NCBI RefSeq assembly: GCF_000813985.1
Contig: NZ_JWLJ01000013.1
Location: forward strand, 41,166 to 105,165
Direction: 5' to 3'
DNA: 64,000 bases
Source of the DNA: Ruegeria sp. ANG-R
GTDB lineage: Bacteria > Pseudomonadota > Alphaproteobacteria > Rhodobacterales > Rhodobacteraceae
The notes under the pieces are model-generated. The model saw only the letters and a program-made list of their open reading frames with translations. It was not told the DNA's origin and did not search any database. How positions within the stretch are numbered: the first letter of the stretch is position 1; each line of letters begins with the position of its first letter. A program made the position numbers and the translations under genes. Positions 1 through 8,384 of the stretch are shown here, one piece after another.

Positions 1-504
1 GCCGAGGAACAGGCCGAGGCCGCCATTCTGCGCGATCTGGCCGGACAATTCCCCAATATCACGGCGGTTCGTGTCCGAGACGCCATTGACCGTGTCTCTG
101 GCCTGTTGGCGGGGTTAGCGGCTGCCACCTCATACGGCGCAGGCGTCTCTCTGCTGACCGGATTTCTGGTGCTGATCGGCGCCGCTGCCGCAGGTGAGCC
201 CGCGCGCAGATATGAAGCGGCAATCCTCAAAACTCTGGGCGCCAACCGAGGGCGCATACTGCGCAGCTTTGCACTGCGTGCGGTCCTGCTCGGGGCTGCT
301 GCAGGATGCGTCGCCCTGCTGACCGGTATTCTCGGCGGCTGGGCAGTCGCCACATACATTTTCGACACAGCCTTCACGGTCATCTGGCCCTCTGCGCTTG
401 GCATAGTCTTCGCAGGTGTCGGCGTGACGCTGGGCGCGGGGATGCTCTTTGCCCTGCGGCCGCTTTCGGTGCGCCCGGCGCGCATCCTGCGCGCCAACGA
501 TTAA
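1..504 (+). CDS. FtsX/YbbP-type ABC transporter permease, C-terminal part (5' end outside window)
   Basis: Seen: the reading frame is open from base 1, so this is the last 167 residues of a longer protein and the TTG at 106 is not its start. Three hydrophobic segments lie at about residues 46-64, 90-115 and 125-150, separated by the short loop EAAILKTLGANRGRIL, a pattern typical of the last FtsX domain, and the protein ends with the usual R-P-A-x-x-L-R tail. Known: FtsX permeases of the YbbP/LolCE kind work with an ATPase to extrude lipids, lipoproteins or lipophilic compounds from the inner membrane. The partner ATPase should lie left of the window. It converges with the Rrf2 gene, two bases away. 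The exact substrate cannot be told. Confidence 0.85.
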   Translation, partial: AEEQAEAAILRDLAGQFPNITAVRVRDAIDRVSGLLAGLAAATSYGAGVSLLTGFLVLIGAAAAGEPARRYEAAILKTLGANRGRILRSFALRAVLLGAAAGCVALLTGILGGWAVATYIFDTAFTVIWPSALGIVFAGVGVTLGAGMLFALRPLSVRPARILRAND

Positions 505-506
505 AC

Positions 507-953
507 TCAGCGCACGCAGGCGACGGGCTGCAGAATCTTCAACAGCTGATCATTGTCGCAAACCAATGCGTCGAGCGTGATTTCGTCCAGTGAGGCATAA
601 AACACCTCAGCCGCGTCCTGCAGTGCCAAACGCAAACGACACGCATCCGTCAATGGGCAGGTGTTATCGGCATCCGCAAAGCACTCGGCAATCGGCAATC
701 CACCCTCGACATGGCGAAACACGGACCCGACCCGAATCTGATCCGCCGAACGCGCCAGCGTCATGCCACCATTGCGACCGCGTTGAGTGCTGAGATAGTC
801 CAGCTGGCTCAGCTGGTTGATCACCTGCGCCAGATGGTTTTCAGAGATGTTGCAGACGTCGGCGATCTCGGCCTTCGTGACCAGCCGATCCTGATGCGCG
901 GCGCAATACATCAATACGCGCACTGCAATGTTTGTCCGTTTGGTAATCCGCAT
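507..953 (-). CDS. Rrf2-family transcriptional regulator, NsrR-like
   Basis: A 148-residue winged-helix regulator of the Rrf2 family. The N-terminal HTH (about 20-60, with the NHLAQVINQLS recognition region and RGRNGGMTLA wing) is followed by three cysteines spaced C-x7-C-x5-C near residues 87-101, the likely ligands of an Fe-S cluster. The pattern ECF..NTCPL..ACRL matches NsrR, the nitric oxide sensor, although the first spacing is longer than in IscR or Enterobacterial NsrR. The start at 953 is chosen because GGGAGG lies seven bases upstream; an upstream GTG/TTG-type extension to 1016 lacks family similarity. An FNR-type box lies 57 bases upstream. Role as NO-responsive repressor is inferred from the cysteines. 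Confidence 0.85.
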   Translation of the reverse strand: MRITKRTNIAVRVLMYCAAHQDRLVTKAEIADVCNISENHLAQVINQLSQLDYLSTQRGRNGGMTLARSADQIRVGSVFRHVEGGLPIAECFADADNTCPLTDACRLRLALQDAAEVFYASLDEITLDALVCDNDQLLKILQPVACVR

Positions 954-1009
954 GAGGGCCTCCCGAATCTCAAGATGAAGCCTTATTGCATGTCTGGTAA
1001 AAAGACTGT

Positions 1010-1023
1010 TTGACATACATCAA
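1010..1023. promoter_or_regulatory. FNR/FnrL/Dnr-type binding box
   Basis: The sequence TTGACATACATCAA fits the FnrL consensus TTGAY-N4-RTCAA exactly. It lies between the divergent NsrR-like gene (ATG at 953) and the cyclotransferase gene (ATG at 1048). A transcript for the regulator starting near 975 would place the box around -41.5, the position of a class II activator site; this start is inferred. Oxygen-responsive FnrL or an NO-responsive Dnr/NnrR protein could bind it. Confidence 0.6.
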
Positions 1024-1047
1024 TCGTCAAAGAAGGACGCGACCCGC

Positions 1048-1659
1048 ATGGCAAACCCTTACTTCTTCGGCTATGGCAGCCTCGTGAACCTGTCGACGCA
1101 CGATTTTCCCGACCCGCGCCCGGCGCGTCTGAAGGGCTGGCGGAGGGCGTGGCGGCACACCGATCTGCGCCCGGTCGCCTTTCTGACTGCGATTCCAGAT
1201 CCCTTGTCAGAAATCGACGGCATGATCGCTCACGTGCCCAAAAACGACTGGGCCGCGCTGGATGAACGGGAATGGGCCTATGAACGCGTGCCTGCCACGC
1301 GATCAGTCTCCCATACGCTGACGCAGGAGGCAGAAATCGCCGTCTACGCTGTGCCCCATGACCGCCATACAGCGCCCAGCAATCACCATCCACTGCTGCT
1401 GAGCTATATCGATGTCGTGGTGCAGGGGTACCTGAGGGCATTTGGATCGGACGGCGCTGATCGCTTCTTTACCACAACCGATGGCTGGGACGCGCCGATT
1501 TTGAATGATCGTGCCGAACCGCGATATCCGCGTCATCAGCAACTCAATCCCACCGAGACTGAATTCGTGGACGACCGTCTGAAGCGCGTATCGGCTCGTA
1601 TTTTGCAGCCCGGAGACCAAAGAAAAGCAGGCCAACTGCCTGCCTCCTTCGTGTTTTAA
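1048..1659 (+). CDS. Gamma-glutamylcyclotransferase-like (AIG2/GGCT fold) protein
   Basis: A 203-residue protein that begins with the fold signature FGYGSL at residues 7-12 and carries an acidic stretch LDEREWAYERV near 70-80, which supplies the catalytic glutamate in this family. Known members release 5-oxoproline from gamma-glutamyl amino acids or gamma-glutamylamines. AAGGA at 1034-1038 supports the ATG. It is divergent from the NsrR-like regulator and convergent with gltX, so it is likely a single-gene transcript. The C-terminal half (about 130-203) is longer than the minimal GGCT domain and unassigned; substrate unknown. Confidence 0.75.
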   Translation: MANPYFFGYGSLVNLSTHDFPDPRPARLKGWRRAWRHTDLRPVAFLTAIPDPLSEIDGMIAHVPKNDWAALDEREWAYERVPATRSVSHTLTQEAEIAVYAVPHDRHTAPSNHHPLLLSYIDVVVQGYLRAFGSDGADRFFTTTDGWDAPILNDRAEPRYPRHQQLNPTETEFVDDRLKRVSARILQPGDQRKAGQLPASFVF

Positions 1660-1674
1660 GATACTCTCTGCGGG

Positions 1675-3000
1675 TCAGCCCCGCGCGCGGATCACCTGCA
1701 GCAGCGGCAGCAAGGTCGCCATCTCGGGCCCGCGCTCCATCCCGGTCAGCGCTTTCCGCAGCGGCATGAACAAGCCTTTGCCTTTACGGCCCGTGGCCTC
1801 TTTCACCGCCTTGGTCCATGTGCCCCAGGTCTCGGCGTCAAACGGACCCTCGGGCAGCAGGGCCACCGCCTCGGCGATGAATTCACGATCTTCATCCGCG
1901 ATCAAAGGTTCTGCCCCTTCGCGGCACAGGTCCCACCAGCCTTTGAGATCGCTTAAGGTGGTGATGTTCTCACGCGCCATCGCCCAAAAGGGCTCGGCCA
2001 GTTCCGCAGGAACGCCGGCGTCTGCGACGGCATCAGTCACATCAGCCAGAGGCAGCGATTGCAGGTGCTTCGCGGTCAGCGGAAACAGGTCCTGCACGTC
2101 GAACTTGGTCGGCGCGGCGCCAAAACGGTTAATGTCAAACCCATCGATCAGCTCGGACATATCCGAACGCAGTTCGACCGGATCGGACGATCCCAGACGC
2201 GCCATCAGGCTCAGCAGCGCCATCGGCTGCACACCTTGTTCGCGCAGATCGCGCAGCGCCAGAGTGCCCAGACGTTTGGATAGCGCCTCACCCTGCGGGC
2301 CGGTCAACAGCGAGTGATGCGCAAAGCGTGGGCAAGTGCCGCCCAACGCTTCGATGATCTGAATCTGCGTCGCCGTGTTGGTCACATGGTCCGAGCCACG
2401 CACAACGTCGGTCACGCCCATCTCGGTATCATCGACCACGGACGCAATCGTATAGAGAACCTGACCATCGCCCCGGATCAGTACAGGATCAGAGACCGAG
2501 GCGGCATCGATCGAGATGTCGCCCAAAATGCCATCGTTCCACTCGATCCGTTCGTGATCCAGCTTGAACCGCCAGACGCCATTGCCGCGTTCGGCCCGCA
2601 GGGCGTCTTTCTCGGCATCCGACAGCTTCAACGCGGCACGGTCATAGACCGGCGGCTTGCCCATGTTCAGTTGCTTCTTGCGCTTGAGGTCCAGCTCGGT
2701 CGGCGTCTCAAACGCCTCGTAGAAACGGCCCATCTCGCGCAGCTTGTCCGCAGCTTCGGCATAACGGTCCAGCCGCTCCGACTGACGCTCGACCCGGTCC
2801 CAATGCAGGCCAAGCCATTCCAGATCCTGTTTGATCGCGTCGACATATTCTTCCTTCGACCGCTCAGGGTCGGTGTCATCGATGCGCAGGATAAACGTAC
2901 CGCCAGCTTTACGGGCGATCAGATAGTTCATCAGGGCGGTGCGCAGGTTGCCCACATGGATGTAGCCGGTGGGCGACGGGGCGAAACGGGTCGTGGTCAT
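1675..3000 (-). CDS. gltX: Glutamyl-tRNA synthetase (short alphaproteobacterial type)
   Basis: Charges tRNA with glutamate in the cytoplasm (class I synthetase). Seen: the N-terminal RFAPSPTGYIHVGN holds the HIGH-type motif (HVGN), and the KMSKS-type loop reads ALSKRLG near residue 243. The 441-residue length is shorter than the about 470 of the classical enzyme. Alphaproteobacteria commonly encode two GluRS proteins, one of which can misacylate tRNA-Gln ahead of the GatCAB amidotransferase; which one this is cannot be settled from one copy. The ATG at 3000 follows a GGAG. The gene converges with the cyclotransferase, 15 bases away. Confidence 0.95.
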   Translation of the reverse strand: MTTTRFAPSPTGYIHVGNLRTALMNYLIARKAGGTFILRIDDTDPERSKEEYVDAIKQDLEWLGLHWDRVERQSERLDRYAEAADKLREMGRFYEAFETPTELDLKRKKQLNMGKPPVYDRAALKLSDAEKDALRAERGNGVWRFKLDHERIEWNDGILGDISIDAASVSDPVLIRGDGQVLYTIASVVDDTEMGVTDVVRGSDHVTNTATQIQIIEALGGTCPRFAHHSLLTGPQGEALSKRLGTLALRDLREQGVQPMALLSLMARLGSSDPVELRSDMSELIDGFDINRFGAAPTKFDVQDLFPLTAKHLQSLPLADVTDAVADAGVPAELAEPFWAMARENITTLSDLKGWWDLCREGAEPLIADEDREFIAEAVALLPEGPFDAETWGTWTKAVKEATGRKGKGLFMPLRKALTGMERGPEMATLLPLLQVIRARG

Positions 3001-3060
3001 GGAGTTCTCCTGTTGGCGCGGCTCATCTCACATGGGCGCGTTTTTGTCCAGCAGGGGCTT

Positions 3061-3495
3061 TCAGGTAGGCTCGACCGGCCACATTGCATCAAGGCGCTCA
3101 AGCCCGGCTTTGATCAGTTCGGACAGCACATCGAGGTCGATATCCGGCAGCTTGTTCACGTAGAGGCAGGATTTCCCCAGCTTGTGTCTACCCAATCTCG
3201 ACAGGATATCCCCAAAATCGGCATATCCCGGCATGATGTAAATGGAGTGTGCGGCCTTGCGCGGGGAGAACCCCGTTGCAAGAAAGTCACCCTCGCGCCC
3301 CGACGCATAACGATAATGATACCGGCCATAGCCGACAATCGACTGCCCCCACATCACAGGTGTGAATCCGGTGGTTTTGCGAAACAGCCTGTCCAATTCC
3401 TGCGCCTCTTCCGCCTTTCGCGCAGGGACTACGCCCGCTAGGAATGCCGGAACGCTGTGTCCGGTCGGCAGGGTTTTGTTCTCGGATGGCGGCAT
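3061..3495 (-). CDS. DUF1801 domain protein
   Basis: A 144-residue cytoplasmic protein with the DUF1801 (YdhG-like) fold: the central stretch PVMWGQSIVGYGRYHYRY and the later IYIMPGYADF and GRHKLGKSCLYVNKLPDID are typical. No catalytic function is established for this family. I chose the ATG at 3495 (MPPSENKT) because the open frame upstream starts only with a TTG at 3522 and lacks an RBS; neither start has a good one. It lies 60 bases upstream of gltX on the same strand and could be transcribed into it. Confidence 0.75.
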   Translation of the reverse strand: MPPSENKTLPTGHSVPAFLAGVVPARKAEEAQELDRLFRKTTGFTPVMWGQSIVGYGRYHYRYASGREGDFLATGFSPRKAAHSIYIMPGYADFGDILSRLGRHKLGKSCLYVNKLPDIDLDVLSELIKAGLERLDAMWPVEPT

Positions 3496-3612
3496 GAACA
3501 CAAAATAACACGTAATGTTCAACCACGCAGCCTATGTGTTGGGTTAAGAAAGTGGCCAGAAACCCGCGCCGACCTATTTCTACAACTGGCGTTCTGACAG
3601 GGAGACATAGAC

Positions 3613-4545
3613 ATGACCATCAAATTGACGCGCAGAGCGGCGCTGAGTGCCGCAGCCGCATTGCCTTTTGCATCCGCAGCCGCTCCGGTTTTGGCGGCGG
3701 GGGAGCCGACCAAAGCAAATTCAACCGTCGCCAAATCATTCCAACTGGGTGATTTCTCGGTTACGACATTGCTGGATGGCAGCGTGCCTCGCGATGATGC
3801 CAAAGCGCTTTTCGGCGCTGATGTACCGGATGACGAATTTGCTGCTGTTTCGGCCGAGAATTTCATTTCTCCTGAAATCGCCCAGTTCTTCTTCACCCCG
3901 ACTCTTGTTAACACCGGCTCGGAACTGGTGCTGTTCGACACGGGGTTGGGACAGGGCGGCATTCAGGCCGCGCTTGCCGATGCAGGTGTGAGCCCCGACC
4001 AGATTGATGTGGTTGTGATCACGCATATGCACCCCGACCATATCGGTGGCATGACGACGGATGGCGCACCAACATTCGCAAACGCGCGATTTGTGACCGC
4101 AGCGCCAGAGTACGATTTCTGGTCCGCGATGGATGCAGGAAACCGTGTTGGAGACATGGTCGCTGCCAAAGTTACTCCTCAGGCCGAAAAGATGACGTTC
4201 CTTGAAGATGGTGGCGAGGTCGCCTCGGGGATCACCGCCGTCGCGGCATATGGGCACACGCCCGGCCATACTGCTTACCACCTGGAAAGCAACGGCCAAC
4301 GGCTGGTTCTGACCGCTGACCTTGCAAACCATTACGTTTGGTCCTTCGCGCGTCCCGAGTGGCCATTCAGCTTTGACATGGACCCGGCTGCGGCAACCGC
4401 TTCGCGCCGGAACGTACTGGGGATGCTGGCCGCAGACAAAGTGCCCATGATCGGTTATCACATGCCCTTCCCGGCGGCCGGATATGTCGAAACCCGAGGG
4501 GACGGGTTCCGGTTCGTACCGGTCAGCTATCAGATGATGAGCTAG
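3613..4545 (+). CDS. Exported metallo-beta-lactamase-fold hydrolase
   Basis: A 310-residue protein. Residues 1-30 form a probable Tat signal (TRRAALSAAAALPFASAAA, cleavage after VLAAG), so it should fold in the cytoplasm and act in the periplasm. The metal site motif HMHPDHIGG sits near residues 137-145, with later metal ligands at GHTPGHTAYH (about 214-223), a C-proximal D in LTADLANH and GYHMPFP near the C terminus. Known relatives include lactonases, quorum-quenching hydrolases and sulfatase-like enzymes; substrate is not visible. A GGGAG lies 8 bases before the ATG. It converges with an FAD enzyme and both stop codons share one CTAG. Confidence 0.9.
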   Translation: MTIKLTRRAALSAAAALPFASAAAPVLAAGEPTKANSTVAKSFQLGDFSVTTLLDGSVPRDDAKALFGADVPDDEFAAVSAENFISPEIAQFFFTPTLVNTGSELVLFDTGLGQGGIQAALADAGVSPDQIDVVVITHMHPDHIGGMTTDGAPTFANARFVTAAPEYDFWSAMDAGNRVGDMVAAKVTPQAEKMTFLEDGGEVASGITAVAAYGHTPGHTAYHLESNGQRLVLTADLANHYVWSFARPEWPFSFDMDPAAATASRRNVLGMLAADKVPMIGYHMPFPAAGYVETRGDGFRFVPVSYQMMS

Positions 4546-5873
4546 TAACCGGGGTCCGGCCGTACTTTTGAACCATCCGTGAAACGGGACAGGCGAAAGG
4601 CGGCCGGATCAACACAAGGCGCGCTTTCCGTGACCAAATCCGCCGCCAACCGACCTGCGGCAGGGCCAATCCCGAACCCGTGACCAGAGAAACCGGTTGC
4701 GATGTGCAGGCCCGGCACCTCATCCACTCTGGATATGACCGGAATCGCATCCGGGGTCACATCGATCAATCCGGCCCAGCTTTGCACGATTTCCGCCCCT
4801 GCAAGCGCCGGCAATCCCTTGCGGGCGCGGGCCCAGGCCCGTCGCAAAGCCTTTTGAGAGGGTTCGGGGTCTAAGACCCGACAATGTTCGAACGGGGTGA
4901 CATCCGTCGGCAGCCAGGCCCTGTCGTCTTTTGTTTCGACCATCCAGCGGTTTGACAGACGAAACCGCAAGGACCGCCACTCTTGCCGAAAAGCGGGCAG
5001 AAACTGCAATCCAAGACGAAAGCTGTCGGGAACGATATCAACCGTATTCTCGTGACCCGACGCAATCGTATACCCCCCGTCCAAGCGCTTTCGAATGGCG
5101 AAATCGTCGGTCCAGACAGACACCTCGGGACCGGGTTCAAGCGGAGAGGTTCGCATGACTGTGTTCAGCACTTTGAGCTGAGGCAGGGCGATCCCTGCAT
5201 TCCCTGCAAACAGACGCGACCAGGCCCCGCCAGCCAGCACAACCTGGCTACAACTCACGCGCCCCCGCTCGGTGAAGACACCAGAGATCCGGCCTGCTTC
5301 ACGATCGATGCTCCGAACCGCGCATTGCGTCATGATCGCGGCCCCACGGTCGCGGGCAGCTTCGGCTATCGCAGGTGCTGCCAATTGCGGTTCGGCACGT
5401 CCGTCCTGCGGCATGTACAGCGCCGACCGAAGTCCCATGGCGTTGTCGGGCAACAAGGCATCCAGTTCCGGCCCGGACACCATCCGGGCGCCTGTCTGCA
5501 GCCCTTCAACATGGCGCAACCATCGCGTCAGGTTGCCATCGTCCCGCGTGCCCGATGCGCCGAACAAGATACCTGAGGATACGTAACCGGTGGGCCGCCC
5601 GAGTCGCGTATCCAGCCCATGCCAGATACGGATCGCCTCTTGCATCAGGGGGATCTCGCGCGGGTCGCGTGTTCCAAGCCGAACCCAGCCCCAGTTGCGC
5701 GAGCTTTGCTCGCCAGCGATCCGGCCTTTCTCGCATAACAGGACGGAAACACCTCGCTCTGCCAGCTCAAAAGCGGTCGAAGCGCCGATGATGCCGCCGC
5801 CGATAACGACGACATCCACATGTTTGGGAAGTATGAGATCAGATTCGACAGGTGTCGGAGTAGGGCCAGGCAT
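4542..5873 (-). CDS. FAD-dependent oxidoreductase of the DAO (D-amino acid/sarcosine oxidase) family
   Basis: A 443-residue flavoprotein. The dinucleotide fold VVVIGGGIIGASTAFELAE spans about residues 20-38, followed by an FAD-ribose-binding E in LLCEKG and the conserved SSRNWG turn. The C-terminal GFSGHGFGIGPAAGRLAADL (about 400-420) is the usual DAO-family FAD-binding end. These enzymes oxidise amines or amino acids; the substrate is not predictable. The ATG at 5873 is preferred over a TTG one codon upstream. No obvious operon partner: the small unknown gene upstream on the same strand ends 149 bases away. Confidence 0.88.
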   Translation of the reverse strand: MPGPTPTPVESDLILPKHVDVVVIGGGIIGASTAFELAERGVSVLLCEKGRIAGEQSSRNWGWVRLGTRDPREIPLMQEAIRIWHGLDTRLGRPTGYVSSGILFGASGTRDDGNLTRWLRHVEGLQTGARMVSGPELDALLPDNAMGLRSALYMPQDGRAEPQLAAPAIAEAARDRGAAIMTQCAVRSIDREAGRISGVFTERGRVSCSQVVLAGGAWSRLFAGNAGIALPQLKVLNTVMRTSPLEPGPEVSVWTDDFAIRKRLDGGYTIASGHENTVDIVPDSFRLGLQFLPAFRQEWRSLRFRLSNRWMVETKDDRAWLPTDVTPFEHCRVLDPEPSQKALRRAWARARKGLPALAGAEIVQSWAGLIDVTPDAIPVISRVDEVPGLHIATGFSGHGFGIGPAAGRLAADLVTESAPCVDPAAFRLSRFTDGSKVRPDPGY

Positions 5874-6022
5874 CAACCGCTCGGTGCTCGTTTATCGAAG
5901 CGATATCCAGCCTGAAGAACGCTACGCTGGCAACTTGGAACAAAGACAGGTCCGGGCAATTACCCGAACCTGTGGCCAATCGGCCAATGCGCGGCAGAAT
6001 CCGCCACGCATACATGTATCGA

Positions 6023-6295
6023 TCAGGCTGCGCCGGACAGTTGTGCCCATTTCTGGCGCAGAACCTTGCTCAACCCCGGATCGGCCTGCATCACAAGCGG
6101 CTCCTGAGGCTGCAATACCGGGAATTCCGGCCGCAGCGGGACCGGGCCCGCTTCCATAACGGGCGTCGGTTCTTCCTGGCTCAGGATGTCTGCAATCGCG
6201 GCATCCAGCGCCTCTTCATCCAACTTACGCGGCGCGGATTCCATAGGCTTCCACTGCAACGGAGAATGAAGCGGTTTATCGTATCCATCTGTCAT
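6023..6295 (-). CDS. Small conserved-looking protein of unknown function
   Basis: A 90-residue acidic, proline-rich soluble protein. It starts MTDGYDKPLHSPLQWKP and has a short helical stretch (KLDEEALDAAIADILSQEE) followed by a proline-rich linker and a basic C-terminal helix. I recognise no domain. The ATG at 6295 has AAAGG about 11 bases upstream; a longer form from a GTG at 6388 is possible because the frame is open, but that extension reads less like protein. Codon use resembles its neighbours. It may be cotranscribed with the FAD oxidoreductase downstream. Existence is probable rather than certain. Confidence 0.5.
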   Translation of the reverse strand: MTDGYDKPLHSPLQWKPMESAPRKLDEEALDAAIADILSQEEPTPVMEAGPVPLRPEFPVLQPQEPLVMQADPGLSKVLRQKWAQLSGAA

Positions 6296-6532
6296 TTGAC
6301 CAACAATACCTTTACTGACATCCACAACACGGACGCCTTTTCCCAGTTCAACAATCCCGGTCGTTAGGTCTGAAAATGGCAGGCCCACCTACCGGATTGC
6401 GTCACATCCGCCTCACATAAGGCGAACCCCTGTCACAAATGTGGCAAAAAATGGACCTCGGCACAAGCGAAACATACGATTCCAGCGCGCAAGCGACTGG
6501 AGTTCATAAACAATTCACATTCCTGATTTTTA

Positions 6533-6550
6533 TTGCTGATAATTCAGCAA
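6533..6550. repeat. Inverted repeat TTGCTGA-TAAT-TCAGCAA
   Basis: Perfect 7-base arms around a 4-base AT spacer, 23 bases beyond the nadE stop and in an AT-rich gap of about 277 bases (6296-6572). Neither side carries a T-run, so it is a poor intrinsic terminator. It could be an operator for the small gene at 6023-6295 or a transcript-end stem for nadE. Confidence 0.4.
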
Positions 6551-6572
6551 CAATAATGCGCCGAGAGTGAAC

Positions 6573-8231
6573 CTAGCTCCGGTCCCGCCAGCGATTCACA
6601 ATCGGGTAGCGGCGATCCAGCCAGAACGCGCGCGGCGTCAATCGTGTGCCCGGCGCGGACTGAAAACGCTTGTATTCACTGATGTAAATCAGGTGTTCGA
6701 CCCGTCGCGCTTCGACTTCATCAAAGCCCGCTGCAACGCAATCGGCGATCGAGCCATCCTGATCCACCAGAATATCGAGGATGGCGTCGAGCACGGGGTA
6801 ATCCGGCAGGCTGTCGCTGTCTTTCTGATCTTCACGCAACTCGGCACTCGGCGGTTTGTCGATGACCGACGGGCGGATGACCTGGCCCTCGGGCCCCTTC
6901 ATCCAGTCCCGGTGATTGGCGTTGCGCCAGCGGCAGGTCTCGAACACACGCGTTTTGTAAAGGTCCTTGATCGGGTTATAGCCACCGTTCATGTCCCCGT
7001 AGATCGTGGCGTACCCCACTGCGATCTCGGATTTGTTACCGGTGGTCAGCAGCATCTCGCCGAACTTGTTCGAGATCGCCATCAGCAGCAGCCCCCGCAG
7101 GCGGGATTGTACGTTTTCTTCGGTCAGATCCTCGTCGCGCCCGCCGAACAGCGGAGCAAGAGTGCTGGTCACCGCCGCCCTGCTTTCGGAAATCGGTACG
7201 TAGTCATAATGAACGCCGAGCGCCTCCGCGACTGCTTCGGCATCGTCCAGAGAGCCTTGGCTGGTGTATTCTGACGGCAGCATCACGCAGCGTACATTTT
7301 CGGCCCCGATGGCATCCACCGCTATCGTTGCAACCAGCGCCGAGTCGACGCCGCCCGACAGACCAAGAACCGCTTTCCCGAAACCGGTCTTGCCCATGTA
7401 GTCACGCAGGGATTGCACCATCGCGCGATAATCCTGCTCCCACACGTCCGGCTGCGGCACCACCTCGCCGGAGGCTATCCGCCATCCCTCATCGCCGCGC
7501 AGCAGGTCGATGTTCTGCACAACCTCATCAAAAACAGGCATACGGAACGCAAGCTCGCCACCGGGGTTCAGGCCAAAGGTGGCACCGTCAAAGATCTGGT
7601 CGTCCTGACCGCCCACCATGTTCAGATAAATCACCGGCAGCCCCGTCTCGACGGTACGCGCCACCATGTGGTTGAGCCGGATGTCATATTTATCGCGGAA
7701 ATAGGGCGAGCCATTGGGAATCAGCAGGAACTCGGCCCCTGTCTCCTCAAGCGTTTCGGCGACGTCCTCATGCCAGCCATCCTCGCAGATCGGGCTGCCG
7801 ATCCGAACGTTGCCGACCGCATAGGGCCCGCCCATCGGGCCTGCATCATAAAGGCGGACTTCGTCAAAGACAGTCTCATTCGGCAGATGATGCTTGAGAA
7901 CCTTGCTGACGATGGTGCCGCCCCTGAGGATCAGATAGGCGTTGTACAACTTACCGTCGTCAATCCATGGGCCTCCGATCGCCAGCGCAGGGCCATCGGC
8001 GCATTCTTCCGCCAGTGCTAGTACGGCCTGCATCGCCGCTGTGTGAAACACGGGCTTCATCACCAGATCCTGGGTATTATAACCGGTGATGAACATCTCG
8101 GGCAGCGCCACCAGATCAGCCTGCGCCGCGCGCCCTTGCTGCCAGGCGGCCCTGGCCTTGGCGGCATTCCCTTCGATATCCCCAACCGTGGGGTTCAGCT
8201 GTGCCAGCGTGATGCGGAAACGGTCGGCCAT
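6573..8231 (-). CDS. nadE: Glutamine-dependent NAD+ synthetase
   Basis: Last step of NAD synthesis: amidates deamido-NAD with ATP, using ammonia from glutamine. The 552-residue protein has an N-terminal nitrilase-type glutaminase with the Glu-Lys-Cys triad visible (LPEMF near 45, LKHHLPN near 113, PICEDGW near 149), then the synthetase domain with the PP-loop SGGVDSALVA near 300 and TTGNKSE near 400. The C terminus ends with the usual RLTPRAFWLDRRYPIVNR segment. GAGGG upstream supports the ATG. It stands alone between convergent and divergent neighbours. Confidence 0.97.
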   Translation of the reverse strand: MADRFRITLAQLNPTVGDIEGNAAKARAAWQQGRAAQADLVALPEMFITGYNTQDLVMKPVFHTAAMQAVLALAEECADGPALAIGGPWIDDGKLYNAYLILRGGTIVSKVLKHHLPNETVFDEVRLYDAGPMGGPYAVGNVRIGSPICEDGWHEDVAETLEETGAEFLLIPNGSPYFRDKYDIRLNHMVARTVETGLPVIYLNMVGGQDDQIFDGATFGLNPGGELAFRMPVFDEVVQNIDLLRGDEGWRIASGEVVPQPDVWEQDYRAMVQSLRDYMGKTGFGKAVLGLSGGVDSALVATIAVDAIGAENVRCVMLPSEYTSQGSLDDAEAVAEALGVHYDYVPISESRAAVTSTLAPLFGGRDEDLTEENVQSRLRGLLLMAISNKFGEMLLTTGNKSEIAVGYATIYGDMNGGYNPIKDLYKTRVFETCRWRNANHRDWMKGPEGQVIRPSVIDKPPSAELREDQKDSDSLPDYPVLDAILDILVDQDGSIADCVAAGFDEVEARRVEHLIYISEYKRFQSAPGTRLTPRAFWLDRRYPIVNRWRDRS

Positions 8232-8384
8232 TTTGCCCTCTTGCCCTCGTCAGTCCTTCAGGGATTTATCAGATCACACCGCAAGTAAAAGACAAATACG
8301 GCAAAAGCCGTTGCTCTGCCTTCGGCGGTATCCTAGTTTTGCGCCAACACAAACACGTCGTGAAAGCCGCAGGCAGGTACAAAC

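Noticed and set aside
2314..3441. Long open frame on the plus strand opposite gltX and the DUF1801 gene
   Set aside because: It is the antisense shadow of gltX; its translation has no domain character and the opposite strand has an unmistakable synthetase.
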